From Apostichopus japonicus (Eukaryota; Echinodermata; Holothuroidea; Aspidochirotida; Stichopodidae): a DNA stretch of 64,000 nt. Under the pieces are notes generated by a model. It saw nothing but the letters and a program-made list of their open reading frames with translations, did not search any database and was not told where the DNA came from. Of the stretch, positions 23,022 through 33,960 are shown piece by piece (the first letter of the stretch is position 1; every line of letters begins with the position of its first letter). The stretch is from contig NC_092581.1 in the NCBI RefSeq assembly GCF_037975245.1, positions 19,364,303 to 19,428,302 of the forward strand. Direction: 5' to 3'. The position numbers and the translations under genes were made by a program.

Positions 23022-24698
23022 GTGTGTATTAGGGTTGGGCGATATTTGCTTTTTAATGTCACGATAAATAGTTAAAAAATTATCGCGATATTTCGATAAT
23101 TACGATAATTTTTTCTTGTTGTTTTTAGTGTGTTCGCGAACACACTAGAAACAATTGCCTTTTTCCCACCGGTGTTTTCGCGCAGCAAACACACCGAGCA
23201 TAATGGCGTGGGGTTCAGGGGCCCGCCTTAGAGCCCCGTTGGGGTCAAGGGGTGGAACCCCTTGTGGGGGTCCAGGGGGCGAAGGACCCCAGAAAAGTTA
23301 AGTATTTTTGCGTGTCTGGCGATAAAAAATTCGCAATTGAGGATTCAAAATACTGACAAACTTTATGAATTTAAATTGTCACGAAACTGATGAAAGTTTT
23401 AAAATGACAAGTTAGAGTAGCTATATAATGTGATAAAATGAAAAGAGAATTAATCTGTCTTACAATCTTTATAAAGTTTAACTTACAAAACTGTCGATAT
23501 TATGAAACAAACTACGTTCGGCAAAGCCCCGTTTCTAGACTGCCTAACAATCAGTTTACAACTGCAGGGTTTAACCGTACTTAAATATCACGGTAGGCTA
23601 CATGTGCTTCCAATTTTCCCAGGTACCTTACCAAACAAGTTACAACCCCCCTGTCTAACACCTGTTTGTTAACATTTTTGGCACGGTTCCAAAAAACTTT
23701 TCATGGAGTAAACTATTTTGGCTCCACTCTAGAATTAATTAGGTCAGTCAGTAAAGGATCGGTAAAGTTATGCGAAATATTATCTTAGACGTTAAAGGAA
23801 AGTAGGTAAATATCCCCGTAACATTAAGGTAAGTAAAACACACCTCAAGGCAACCGACTCCTCCGCATGAACAAAACAATCTATTCCCCATGATACACGA
23901 GGCACAGTCTATACCATACAGACATAGCACGATATCAAGGCCCCAATAGCTACAGTATGGCCATCTTTATGAAATTAAACCCTGTAATTCCATGTTTTAG
24001 GCCACCAGGCGTGATTAACTTAATGCTAAATATTGTTTCCATGTCCTTGTAGAAATCGTCAACTTCGCAAAATACAATTAGTTGTGTTTTTGCAGTTACG
24101 TGAGATCCATAACCGACGAAGTGGTTAGGCTATTTACTATACACTTAACTATGGTAGGATATTATTATTATTATTTTTTGGGGAAATTCTAGAAAATACT
24201 TTCTTTTCCCCCCCGCTTTACACCAGATGTGGTCTTCTGGTTTATTCATAAATGGGTGTAGTAGAGCCTTGTTTACATGACACTTGTTGCATTTAGCACG
24301 ATATGCCACTTTCGCGTGAATTTTTCGAAAGTATTTTGCTCGATCTTTCGTAAAATTAGAAAGGTGTACCAACTTACTTTTCGTACACAATTGGTAATTT
24401 CTCTAATGATTTTCAGAGTTTTGTTCTCAATACAGTCAATGTTGTAAAGGACGGGTTTTTTACGAAGTGCAAAAGTCAGTAAATGAAGTTGATAAACTTT
24501 ATTTCTTTTCAACTTTCTTAACCATGGAATGCTAGAATAACATTTAAACATAAAATGGAGATTTTTTTTCTACATTTATTTCAAATTTCTTTCACAAGAA
24601 ATTATCGTCATTTGTCCAATCCTCAAAAAATATCGTCTTGAAAAAAAATTATCGCGATAATAATAATTTTCGATATATCGCCCAACCCTAGTGTGTAT
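23022..24698. mobile_element. hAT-superfamily DNA transposon remnant with 8-bp target duplication
   Basis: Element 23030-24690 (1,661 bp) has 16-bp perfect inverted ends TAGGGTTGGGCGATAT, then looser symmetry with repeated TTATCGCGATA subterminal motifs. It is flanked by identical 8-mers GTGTGTAT at 23022-23029 and 24691-24698, the hAT target-site length. No intact transposase; the short open frames inside show no DDE or BED motifs I can recognise. A GC-rich stretch (23205-23300) is very unlike the AT-rich remainder and may be a nested piece. It sits in intron 6. Confidence 0.9.
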
Positions 24699-25214
24699 TA
24701 AGAAGAAAAAAGTACTGTGCCACCACCACTCGGCTGGTCATAGAACTATCGTTAATTGTTTCTGCCTGGAGGGATTATTGCCCTTTTCTTGCAGCCCAAT
24801 TCCTGGCCAAAAAGCCATTTGGCTGCCAAAAAGGAAATTGAGCATTTATAAATGCAAAAGCTAGAGTTGCTAATACAGCAAGTCAATAAATATTTACCAC
24901 TTTATGTATTACTCTGCCTAATGGAGCTGCGACAAAAATAAACTTTGGTTATGCGGCGAACTGAAAGAAAATTATTTTATGCTCAACAAGGACCTACTTT
25001 TAGTATAAAGGTTAAAAACATTTATGATTATGTGTATTCATTGTTTGAATTTTTATATACAATATTTTCCACATCCATACAGCCCCACACAGTACAGTTT
25101 ACATTTAAGTGAGCCTGATCAATATACTTTTCATACAATTTAATGCTTTTTTTTGGGGGGGGAGGGATGGGGGCAAGTAGGTGGGGAAGGACAAGCAGAG
25201 ATCATATTTGTAAA

Positions 25215-25811
25215 GAGGTCATGGTAACGTCTTTCCCGATTAGGTGGCAATTGTTTATTAGTAAGGGGTGTGTGGGTAAGGGTGTTGTCCCCTGACCAGC
25301 CCTTTCCTTACCTTATTGATTTCAGCCTGACAATTATTTTATTAATAAAGGGTGTGTGTGTCGGTGAGGGTGTTGTCCCCCTGACCAGCCCTTTCCTTAC
25401 CTTATTGATTTCCTTATTGACCAGCCTTTCCTAACCTTATCAATTTAAGATTGTTGTCTTTCCCAGTTAGGTGGCAATTGTTTATTAATAAGGGGTGTGT
25501 TTGTAAGGGTGTCATCCCCCTGACCAGCCCTATCCTCACCTTATTGATTTTGAGCCTGACAATTGTCTATTAATAAAGGGTGTGTGGGTGAGGGTGTTGT
25601 CCCCTGACCAGCATTTGTTAGTAAGGGGTGTGTGTGGGTGAGGGTGTTGCCCCAAGACCAGCCCCTTTCCGTACCTTATTGATTTCAGCCTGGCAATTGT
25701 TTATTAATAAAGGGTGTGTGTGGGTGAGGGTGTTGTCCCCTGACCAGCATTTATCAGTAAGGGGTGTGTGTCAGTGAGGGTGTTGTCTCCCTGACCAGCC
25801 CCTTTCCTTAC
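25215..25811 (-). repeat. Minisatellite built from the exon 6 end and its splice donor
   Basis: Irregular units of roughly 85-130 bp contain, on the minus strand, AATCAATAAGGTAAGGAAAG, i.e. the last codons of exon 6, the donor and the start of the intron. Copies are near 25300-25335, 25389-25445 (including a partial), 25530-25565 (donor GTGAGG) and 25661-25698 (GTACGG). Between them lie ACACCCTTTATTAATAAAC and GGGACAACACCCTC blocks. The array abuts the real exon end at 25812. Confidence 0.85.
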
Positions 25812-25987
25812 CTTATTGAGTTCAGCCTGTTGTCTTTGCCTTTCTTCCACTGCCTCTCTCCTCTGTTTACCTTTGTCTTTCTGTTGGTTTATCTTTCTCT
25901 GTCGGTCCACCAACTGCTGTTCTCTGAATTTTTTCTCCTTCTGTTCCTTCTCGTCTAAAGCTGCCCGCTTCTTGGATGCGTCGAGAA
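25812..25987 (-). CDS. MAP7-like exon 6 (first coiled coil, microtubule-binding region)
   Basis: 176 bases, acceptor TTCGCTCCGCAG, donor AATAAG|GTAAGG, phase 1 in and phase 0 out. Encodes about 58 residues of uninterrupted charged helix, VLDASKKRAALDEKEQKEK, then ...REQQLVDRQRK... and ...RREAVEERQRQQAELNK. It aligns by eye with the second half of the vertebrate MAP7 N-terminal coil (EERKKRLEEQR...RRAAVEEKRRQRLEEDK). It lacks the Trp-containing WLEREERAR stretch of the vertebrate coil. Read-through of the donor meets a stop at about 25704, so use of any downstream copy of this donor would truncate the protein. Confidence 0.92.
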
Positions 25988-27519
25988 CTGCGGAGCGAAA
26001 AGAATGCTTAGGTGCATGAACCCCCATACCAGCACCCCTTGTAGATAAAAACGAGTATAGTTATGTGAAGCCATTCACCGACTGTTCACCAAAACTTTTG
26101 TGTGAGCCTATAATGTACTGCAGTATTAAATGGGAAATGGTGAGATGCTAATGCTTGCCAAAAAAAAAAACTCACACTTTCAAGAGAAAAATATAATCAA
26201 AAATGCATGACAACAAATTGAAAAAGCACAATGCCATCTACTGTACTTGAATGATATGTAGTTATTAGGTAAGGAGAAAAGGATGTGGAAAAGAATGTAA
26301 TCCAAAATAATAAACTGCTAAGAAACTTTTAGGTTCACAATAAATTGAGGCACTAATATTGAAGGCAGAATATACATATATAAACCTTAAAATGTATGAT
26401 TTCATGGAAGCGATTATTATTTTTTTCTTGAAAGGTATAAGTTATTCTTCCACCAGAAACCATACCACAAATAAAACAAGGAAATAAATAAATAGAAGAA
26501 AGAAATAAAGAGTAAAATAACCTGACAGATTTGGAACAAACCTACAAGTGGAGGTGATAGGTAAACTTGCCTGTCACTCCACTTTGCTTGACGCTAGACC
26601 TTGAACTTTTTTATGAGATGTGGAAAAACTTCTGGGTTACATAGTCACACTTGTGGATACTCACAGCTACATTTTAACATCATTTGAAAGATGCTCGTTA
26701 GGTTCAAAAGCAATTTATCAATACCATTGAAATAAAGACAAAACTTGCTCGTCCTTGTTTTGACTTTTGTTTGCTGTGATGCTTGGTTGACATTAACGTA
26801 ACTGAAATGGTGGATGGTTTTGGGGGTTTTATTGCCAAACATTTGTATAATGAACATGTTTACAAAGTCTCGTGCAATTGGTCCACCTTTAAACTTAACA
26901 GCTCAGGTAACAACACTGCGGACATGAACATTCCCAAAGAGCTAAAGACAAGACATGCTGCCGTGTAGAATTGTCAACTTTAGAATGACATTAACGACAG
27001 ATTTATACAAATTATTTCCCCAAATCTTTTTTATTTATTTTCCCCTGTAATCATCCAGTCGTATCCATGAAATTTTGAAACACGATGTCACGGTCATCAA
27101 AGGCATTCAGATATTTTGGTCCATTAATGTGGTTTTTTAATAGTTAATAATACCACGTACAGCAAAATATTTCAAGGTGGTAACATCTTTTTTATTGGTT
27201 TACCCTGTGGAAAAATCATTGAGGATTATCTAACAAAATTGCAAGCTATCTAGATAAAATTTGCTCCTTCATATTGTCTCCTGTGGAGAAGGAGCTTCAT
27301 AGTACTGTTGCTTACTTGTTCGATCTTCTACAAGTTAACATGAGAAGAACTCCTAAATATTTTGTCAAAATTGTGGAATTAATGCATTTTGCATTCCAAA
27401 TAAGTAAAACCAGTGACTAAGATAGTGATGGATTGAGGGACGAGAAAGTTTGATTTTTATCCTTGAAGTGGGAGTGTTTAATTTCTCATAGTTCACGGTA
27501 ACCATGGTGACAGACATAC

Positions 27520-27660
27520 CTGGTCGACGTTGATGTTTGGAGTCTTTCTTCTTGCCGCTACCGTCTGACGATGTTGACGATTCAGATTTACTTTTTTCTC
27601 TTGAGGAGTCACTAGGGGGATCTTTGGGGCCGTTTTTGTCCTCTTCTGTTTGAGTATCTT
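27520..27660 (-). CDS. MAP7-like exon 5 (Ser/Lys-rich, precedes first coil)
   Basis: 141 bases, acceptor TTTATTTTCAG, donor CCAG|GTATGT, phase 1 at both ends. Encodes (E)DTQTEEDKNGPKDPPSDSS...KKKDSKHQRRP. It begins acidic and becomes basic toward the coil in the next exon. It is the third consecutive phase 1-1 exon, so exons 3, 4 and 5 form a set of frame-neutral cassettes. Confidence 0.86.
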
Positions 27661-27916
27661 CTGAAAATAAAACAGAAGAAAGATATACAAAAATTTTCAA
27701 TGACACACCTCTATGCTTGATTTTTTTTCTACCATCATGTGGTACATGCATGTTTTACTACCATGCATTAATTCACTAAACTTGTCTCTGCGTTACCACC
27801 TTTCTCAGCATGGTCAATCTCTAAAATTCAATAAATAGCTCAAAGTATGTCTGGTCTTGGTAATCCTTTAACATTACCAGGCTGTCATTCTACTTCGTAG
27901 GATAAGTCCAATTGTA

Positions 27917-28110
27917 ACATACCTGTTTTATTGTTTGTGTTTGTTACACATTCACAGCATGTATTACCTTCCGATATGACTTGACAAACCTGTCTTTTCT
28001 GCTAGATAATCAAAGCATAATTTCCCTTCAGCTATGACCTGCTGCTGTAGGTCACAAACCTGCGCTTTTCTGTTACATATTCAAAGCATGTTTTACATTC
28101 AGCTATGCCT
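27917..28110 (-). repeat. Left part of split array with exon 4 donor-like copies
   Basis: About three ~60-bp units. On the minus strand two carry AGCAGAAAAGACAGGTTTGT or AACAGAAAAGCGCAGGTTTG, close to the true exon 4 end GCAGAAAAACCAG|GTACGT, followed by TCATAGCTGAAGG. Continues at 29131-29428 after a ~1-kb insertion. Confidence 0.75.
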
Positions 28111-29130
28111 TAGATCTCCGCGTCTGAGGAATTTGTCACCAGTCCAGGATGAGTCCTGAGGGTTACAGAGGGTGAGGGTTACAGACAGGGTGACAGCTAC
28201 AAACCAACCAGGAGTAGAGACACACAATGAGAGCAACGCTTCCAACAACCTCCAGCGGACCGAGAGTGGCTGCTCTCACAGATATCTGCAATGTTCCAGC
28301 CATTAGTCGATCAGATGGCTGCCTCACAGAACCCCACTGGGACCAGCACGATGGATGCACTACAACCACCGGTCTGGTCGGAAACACCTCCGGAGCAGGA
28401 ATGAAGCCAAGTACCAGCCATCCCTAAAACCCACCCATCTGAATTCAAGGGATACCCTGGAACTGCTCGCCCTAGAGACATGGTCAGAAGCTGGGGACAG
28501 AGCTTCCTGCTTAGGGGAATATGACTCCCATACAGAGGAGGAGGAAGAGGATAGCCAGGAGGTGGACGCAAACTGAATCAACCTGCCCGCAGACCCCGTA
28601 TATCTAAGGTCATCGAGATTTTCTCGGAGAGACTGGGCTTAAACCCTCCACCTGCGCCAAGGCCAACGGACCGTCTAAGCTCTGGACTTCAAATGAAGCA
28701 TAGCAGTCCTCGGCCACGAAAACTACCATGTCGATCGATGCTGCATGCTACAACAGATTGTAAGCCATTGTGGACAAAAGAAAGTGGATGGCTTTCCCAG
28801 CCAGAGCAGATAGGTTGGTCAGAGTTCCTGACGACACCTGGAGAGCATTGATCAATTGCCCAACAATTCCCCAGGAGGGAGAGGAGAAGTTGAAGGCGAA
28901 ACAGGGCTCCTCTTCATCCCAGGTGTTCAAAGCCCAAAGAAAGCTAGAGGAGCTACTAGTAGACATCGGTCGACATGGCAACCCGTTCTGGGAATGAAGT
29001 TTGTGCAAGGTAGTAGAATGAGGTGCTAAGGTTGTGAGGAGACAGGACTGGACTCGACACCGGGTGCTCAGCCGTCCAGACCCTCCTTCAATGCCCAGCC
29101 GTGGGGGTGCCCACCCTACCCCAATGGTAG
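28111..29130 (+). mobile_element. ~1-kb insert, decayed retroelement gag-like fragment
   Basis: GC-richer block dropped into a tandem array. Plus-strand open segments read ...RKWMAFPARADRLVRVPDD, TWRALINCPTIPQEGEEKL, EELLVDIGRHGNPFWE and an acidic HTEEEEEDSQEVDAN, interrupted by stops and frame changes. The style recalls gag-like proteins of DIRS or LTR retroelements, but I cannot place the family and no reverse transcriptase is present. Target duplication cannot be told because both flanks are the same repeat. Confidence 0.4.
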
Positions 29131-29428
29131 AGGGATACCTTCAGCTATACCATAGGTCACGTACAAGTTGCATATTCTAAGCATGTTTGACCTTCAGCTA
29201 TACCATAGGTCACGTACTTGTCACATATTCTTAGCATGTTTGACCTTCAGCTATACCCTTGGTCACGCACCAGTTACATATCTAAGTATGTTTGACCTTC
29301 AGCTATGACCTAGGTCACGTACGAGTTACATACTCTAAGCATATTTGACCTTCAGCTATACCATAGGTCACGTAAGAGTTACATATTGTAAGCATGTTTG
29401 ACCTTCAGCTATGACCTAGGTCACGTAC
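29131..29428 (-). repeat. Right part of split array, starts at the exon 4 donor
   Basis: Five ~55-60-bp units of ACCTTCAGCTATACCATAGG then TCACGTAC...AGTTACATATTCTAAGCATG (plus strand). On the minus strand the unit continues GTACGTGACCTAGGTCATAG straight from the exon 4 donor, and GTACGTGACC is repeated in most units. Confidence 0.85.
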
Positions 29429-29530
29429 CTGGTTTTTCTGCTACCGTATCCTGAGATGCGTCTGACTTTGAACCATCGGATTCTGAGTTACGTTTAGGAT
29501 CGTCGGGTGTTTGAACATTGTCGCTGTTTT
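29429..29530 (-). CDS. MAP7-like exon 4 (acidic disordered)
   Basis: 102 bases, acceptor ATCTTTACAG, donor ACCAG|GTACGT, phase 1 at both ends. Encodes (E)NSDNVQTPDDPKRNSESDG...SQDTVAEKP, rich in Ser, Asp and Lys, without predicted structure. Reading through the donor meets TGA after two codons. The downstream intron starts directly with a tandem array carrying relatives of this donor (see 29131-29428 and 27917-28110). Confidence 0.85.
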
Positions 29531-31029
29531 CTGTAAAGATAATAAAAGTAAACGAGATGTTTAGTACTCATGAGTTACATGATACAGGTCATGGACAATT
29601 GCTATTCCATACCAGCATAGGTTGCATCAACGGGAGAAGACGTTAAAAAGAGACGGTTACTTTTCCTCTTCTCAAATGACAAAGAGAAGACATCTTTGTA
29701 GACAATTTCCATTTCACATCATTATCCCTTTTGTAACATAAGAAACTGATGGTCAATATTATACTTTCCTCAGGACAAATCAAACTTTCTCCCCTCCACC
29801 TTCCCCACCTCCAGCTCACAAATGCTACTATAAACATTTGTACAGTACAATATGAATTAAACCTATTTCAGATCATAACAACTAAACCATGTGATACAAA
29901 TTTATTAAATTTATTAAGTAAGCAATTCTGCAAATTGCAAAACAAAACAAATTGTGGTGATGTTCACAAGAGGCAATGAATCACAACCTGAAGTTCACAT
30001 TGCCTTGCTTTGAAGGACTGTAACTTGAAGTCTATGCACCCTTATCTCCAGTCCTGCAAAACTGCACATACAGTAATGACTCAACCAACCTCGAAAAATA
30101 TGAACAACATACCTTTAGAACAATCTACTTTAAATTTATATTCTATTGAGTAGATACAAACACACACACACACACATCCAAGTTACTATACTGTAACACC
30201 TAATAGGCACTGAAGAGAGATACTGTAGTGCTGAGGTTGTGAGGTAACAGGTAAGCAGGGAAGGAATTGAATCATGATATACCTTCTAAGTATTAAGTCT
30301 GTATATATCTATGTGATGAATGACTCTTAGTAAAAAATATGAAAACCACACAGAAAGAAGGAACTACTGTACATAAGTGTGAAATATCATGAACAAGAAC
30401 ACACACTAACATCGCATTTAGCTTGTCATTGTATACCTTCTGTTAAGTATTTTACAGTACCTACTGTGTGAAATGAATGGCAGTAAGTAAAAATTACAAA
30501 AATTGAAAAAAAAGCTTATTGTAATGAACAGACACACGCAGTACTCTATACATGATAACACTAAGCATATATGACTCATATGCTGTACCTTCTGTTGTAT
30601 GTTATCTATGTATAATGAATGGCACCTTCAGTAGTATCAAAATATATACTTGTTAATTATCCTTAAGCGATAAGTGATAACATATCTTGATCAGTCTAAT
30701 GGTCCTTGCTAATTAACAAAACAGAAAACTAAAATTGTCTGAGCGGTAGGTAGCCTCGCTCGGGGGACATTAATATCGCAGCTCTACGGTATACAACACA
30801 TACGGTACAGCTGTAAGCATGTACTGTACACACAAACAAATGAACTGTCCTTGGCTACTTTCAAATCAATAATTATTTAGTATAATAATGGGAGTTTTTT
30901 TTGTCTTTTTTTCACTCTTAAATTTTAATTCCAAGAATTGAGCAAATGGATAAATTAATATTTATCGACAGCTTCATCACAAGCATAGTGTTGATGGTAC
31001 TACAGTAGTAATATTTGTATTATATATAT
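29531..31029 (-). other. 3' part of intron 3 upstream of exon 4
   Basis: AT-rich intron sequence with a short (CA)n at 30160; no exon or element recognised. Confidence 0.5.
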
Positions 31030-31338
31030 AAATATAATAATAATATTTGGTTTTATATAGCGCTTTACACCAGCGATAGGTCTCAAAGCGCTTTACAGAC
31101 GTTATATTACCCTGGTCAATGATAACCTGTCCCAGAGACAATCCCTCCAGTGGGCAGCATTTATATACTGCGCCCAATGACAAGTTACCTCACAGGTAAC
31201 CATTTCACCCCTGGGTGGAGAGTGGCAAGTGAGATAAAGCATCTTGCCCAAGGACACAACGTAATGAACTAGGCATGAATCGAACCAGCAATCCTTGGAT
31301 CATGAGTCCGACGCCTTAGCCAATTGGCCTGCACGCTC
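31030..31338 (-). mobile_element. tRNA-derived SINE
   Basis: Minus strand begins GAGCGTGCAGGCCAATTGGC then TAAGGCGTCGGACTCATGAT, with a box A-like GGCTAAGGCG and a box B GGTTCGATTC (31286-31277) at tRNA spacing; by eye the head is closest to tRNA-Arg. The body contains CTTGGGCAAGATGCTTTATC and the widespread AAAGCGCTTT...AAAGCGCTATATAAAACC tail, ending in an (ATT)n-like stretch. RNA polymerase III type promoter expected. Decayed anticodon arm; not a functional tRNA. Confidence 0.8.
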
Positions 31339-33889
31339 TCAAATTTTTGACTCATTATTGGTCTCTGATTTAGGGAGAATTAGGTTAGTACTGCACATGA
31401 GACGCAGTTCATACTGATGCAGTAGCTACAATGCATGTTCAGTTTCTACTGTTTGAGGCCAAAAAAACTAACAGAGGATTATTTAAGCTGTTTGCTCACT
31501 ATTGATAAATTGAATGTTTTAATGTGCTGTGCACATAAAACTGATATGTTTGAATGAACTATATTATTTGCATGTTATTGTTTGATTGTCTGATTTTTTG
31601 CAGTGTTTGAACACCTGTCCCTGTCCTTCTTTTATGCTAATTAATACCGGTTGACCAAATTACCAATTTGCCTCATAGGCTCATGCTCAACTTAAAGAAA
31701 CAGAAGCTCTAATCACTAACTGTATGTTAAAATATATATTGTAAAATGGTAAATGAGTGTATTTTGGAGGAAAACACAATATTTTTCTGCAGTGATAAAA
31801 GATTCATTTCACAATCTGTGTTGCATTTGCAACATGAAAATTAAAAGAAATTTTACTTGGATCATTTACTCTGGATATGAGTACATTCACTTGAAAGGAT
31901 CATCAGTACAGCATTCAAGTTTAACGTACTAAAAATTGCTCAAAACGTATCAAAATTATGGCCTTTTCTGGAGGTTATGACCCTTAGAATTATCAATTAC
32001 TTCAGGTACAGAAGAGGATGCTGAGGATCAAAGAACTTTATAGTACCTTTGAAATTATTTAAACAACAATGACCATTTCTTTTCTTTTACTTTTTCTAGA
32101 AAATTTGAGGACAACAGAGAAGCTCATTAAATCATGAACGAATAACAAATGGTACATGTAGAAGGTCAAACCCAAATTAATTACCAAGAACTAAAGAATA
32201 ATACACATCTTTAAAATCTAGAGGGTCTGATGTATTGATCTCAGTATGATCTTCTTCAGAGGCTCTTAGAGACTGATAAAACCCTGAAAACTATTTGATG
32301 AATTCCAAGTAAATTATAGCCTGAGTACCATTTATTGCCTTATAGAGTGTATACATATATACACCAAGGAGAGTGAAAATGTTAAGTGGTAATCTTAATT
32401 TGTCTCCTTGCATCACACACATGTACTGTAAGTTATCTGAATTTGAGTTAAAGGCAAGGAAGTCTGGATTTGAAACTTAATTAGTTAATTGGATATCATC
32501 CTCTGACACTATTAAATTTATTAATGACTGAACCTGGTGAATCTGACAATCTAGTAGGAAGGCTACAGTATATCTGTCGCAAGAATCAAATTTGCAAGCA
32601 AGTGCCTTCCATCCTTATTCAATCCCTCCCCCCACCCCCCCCTCCCCCAGAAATAGCTGGGGTTATGAAGAGATGAAAAAATAGCAATTTGAGTACAGAA
32701 TGGGAATATTAACATAGCAAATAAATAAATACGTAAATAATGTTTGCATAGCACTGCAGTTACCACTTTACATTTTCAACTTAAAACTTCTTCTCTAACT
32801 GACATTATCTATTTAACAAATATGAGCTGAGATGATTTCTATGAAAGTGAGGAGAAAAGATACAGGCTCTACATGTAGATTGTATGGGATATATACCATA
32901 GAGTGGTGTACATTAACAGGGCTCCAAGACTTCGTAATGGTAGATCACTGTACAAGGAAGCAAGTGAACATTGACATAATAGTCAGAGGTCACTGGGGAA
33001 CAATGGATGTATTGACCAGAATGTTACACTATAGAACAATAAGTAGTACAAACAATACAAAGTATTGATAGGATAAATGACCAGTAATGTCAAACATTAC
33101 ATAGAGATATAAAATGTTATGTACACATGTTCAGTTGGATCTACACAAATTCAAATTTAAACATACCTGATTTCTATAGTTCTATCCAATCCTTGGTCGT
33201 TAATAATCAAAATTTACTCCCCAATGCATTGCATGCTAGACACATTAGTACTGTACAACCTCAGTAGAAGCGTGTATGTTTGTCCACTACATTACTGCAC
33301 ACAGTAAAAACAAATTTTCCTTTCTCTCTGCAACCAGCACAAAAATACGGTCATTGATTGATGATGCATTAGGCATATAGTGAATTCAGGTGAATTATAA
33401 ACTCCACATGTGCAAGCAAATGCACGGTATATACATCACAGTACATGCATACACACATGTGCATGGCGAGTCACCTGATGTGAAGAGATTGAATGTTTAA
33501 CCAGTATAGCCACAGGTCTGAAGTTCAGTCATAGTATAAATAAATATATATATATAGCATCTGACACAAGTTAACTATGTGTATAGCATCTCATTTAATT
33601 TTAATAATTAATGGTTATATCTACACGTAGAATACTCACACAACTTTAATACACTTATCACTCATCACACTGTACATTCATTCCTACACTATACCTATCC
33701 CTGTATTATATATCTATGCCACATAAAGTAATTAAAACATGGCCCATTGCTATCAAATGTTTTAAATGCAAAAAAAAAAAACAAATAAGAGAACCAAAAC
33801 AAAACAGTGATCTATCTGTCTTGGTTTTGGTATAAATATTTGGTATAAATATGCTATCATTCAGACTCGCATTGCGACTGACGATTTCC

Positions 33890-33960
33890 ATTTTCTAGTC
33901 TTTTGTCTCGCCCGTACGACGACGGCCGCGGCGGCTTGGAAACATTCCAACATTGTGTGG
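33890..33960. promoter_or_regulatory. CpG-dense block in intron 3
   Basis: CGCCCGTACGACGACGGCCG then CGGCGGC stands out in CpG-poor surroundings. On the minus strand it is followed after ~20 bases by an ATG (33891) with A at -3, reading MEIVSRNASLNDSIF. No good donor in the required phase was seen, so an alternative promoter is only a suggestion. Confidence 0.25.

Noticed and set aside
31262-31338. tRNA gene call on the minus strand
   Set aside because: Box A and B are present but the arms are decayed and a SINE body and tail follow; it is a SINE head, not a tRNA gene.
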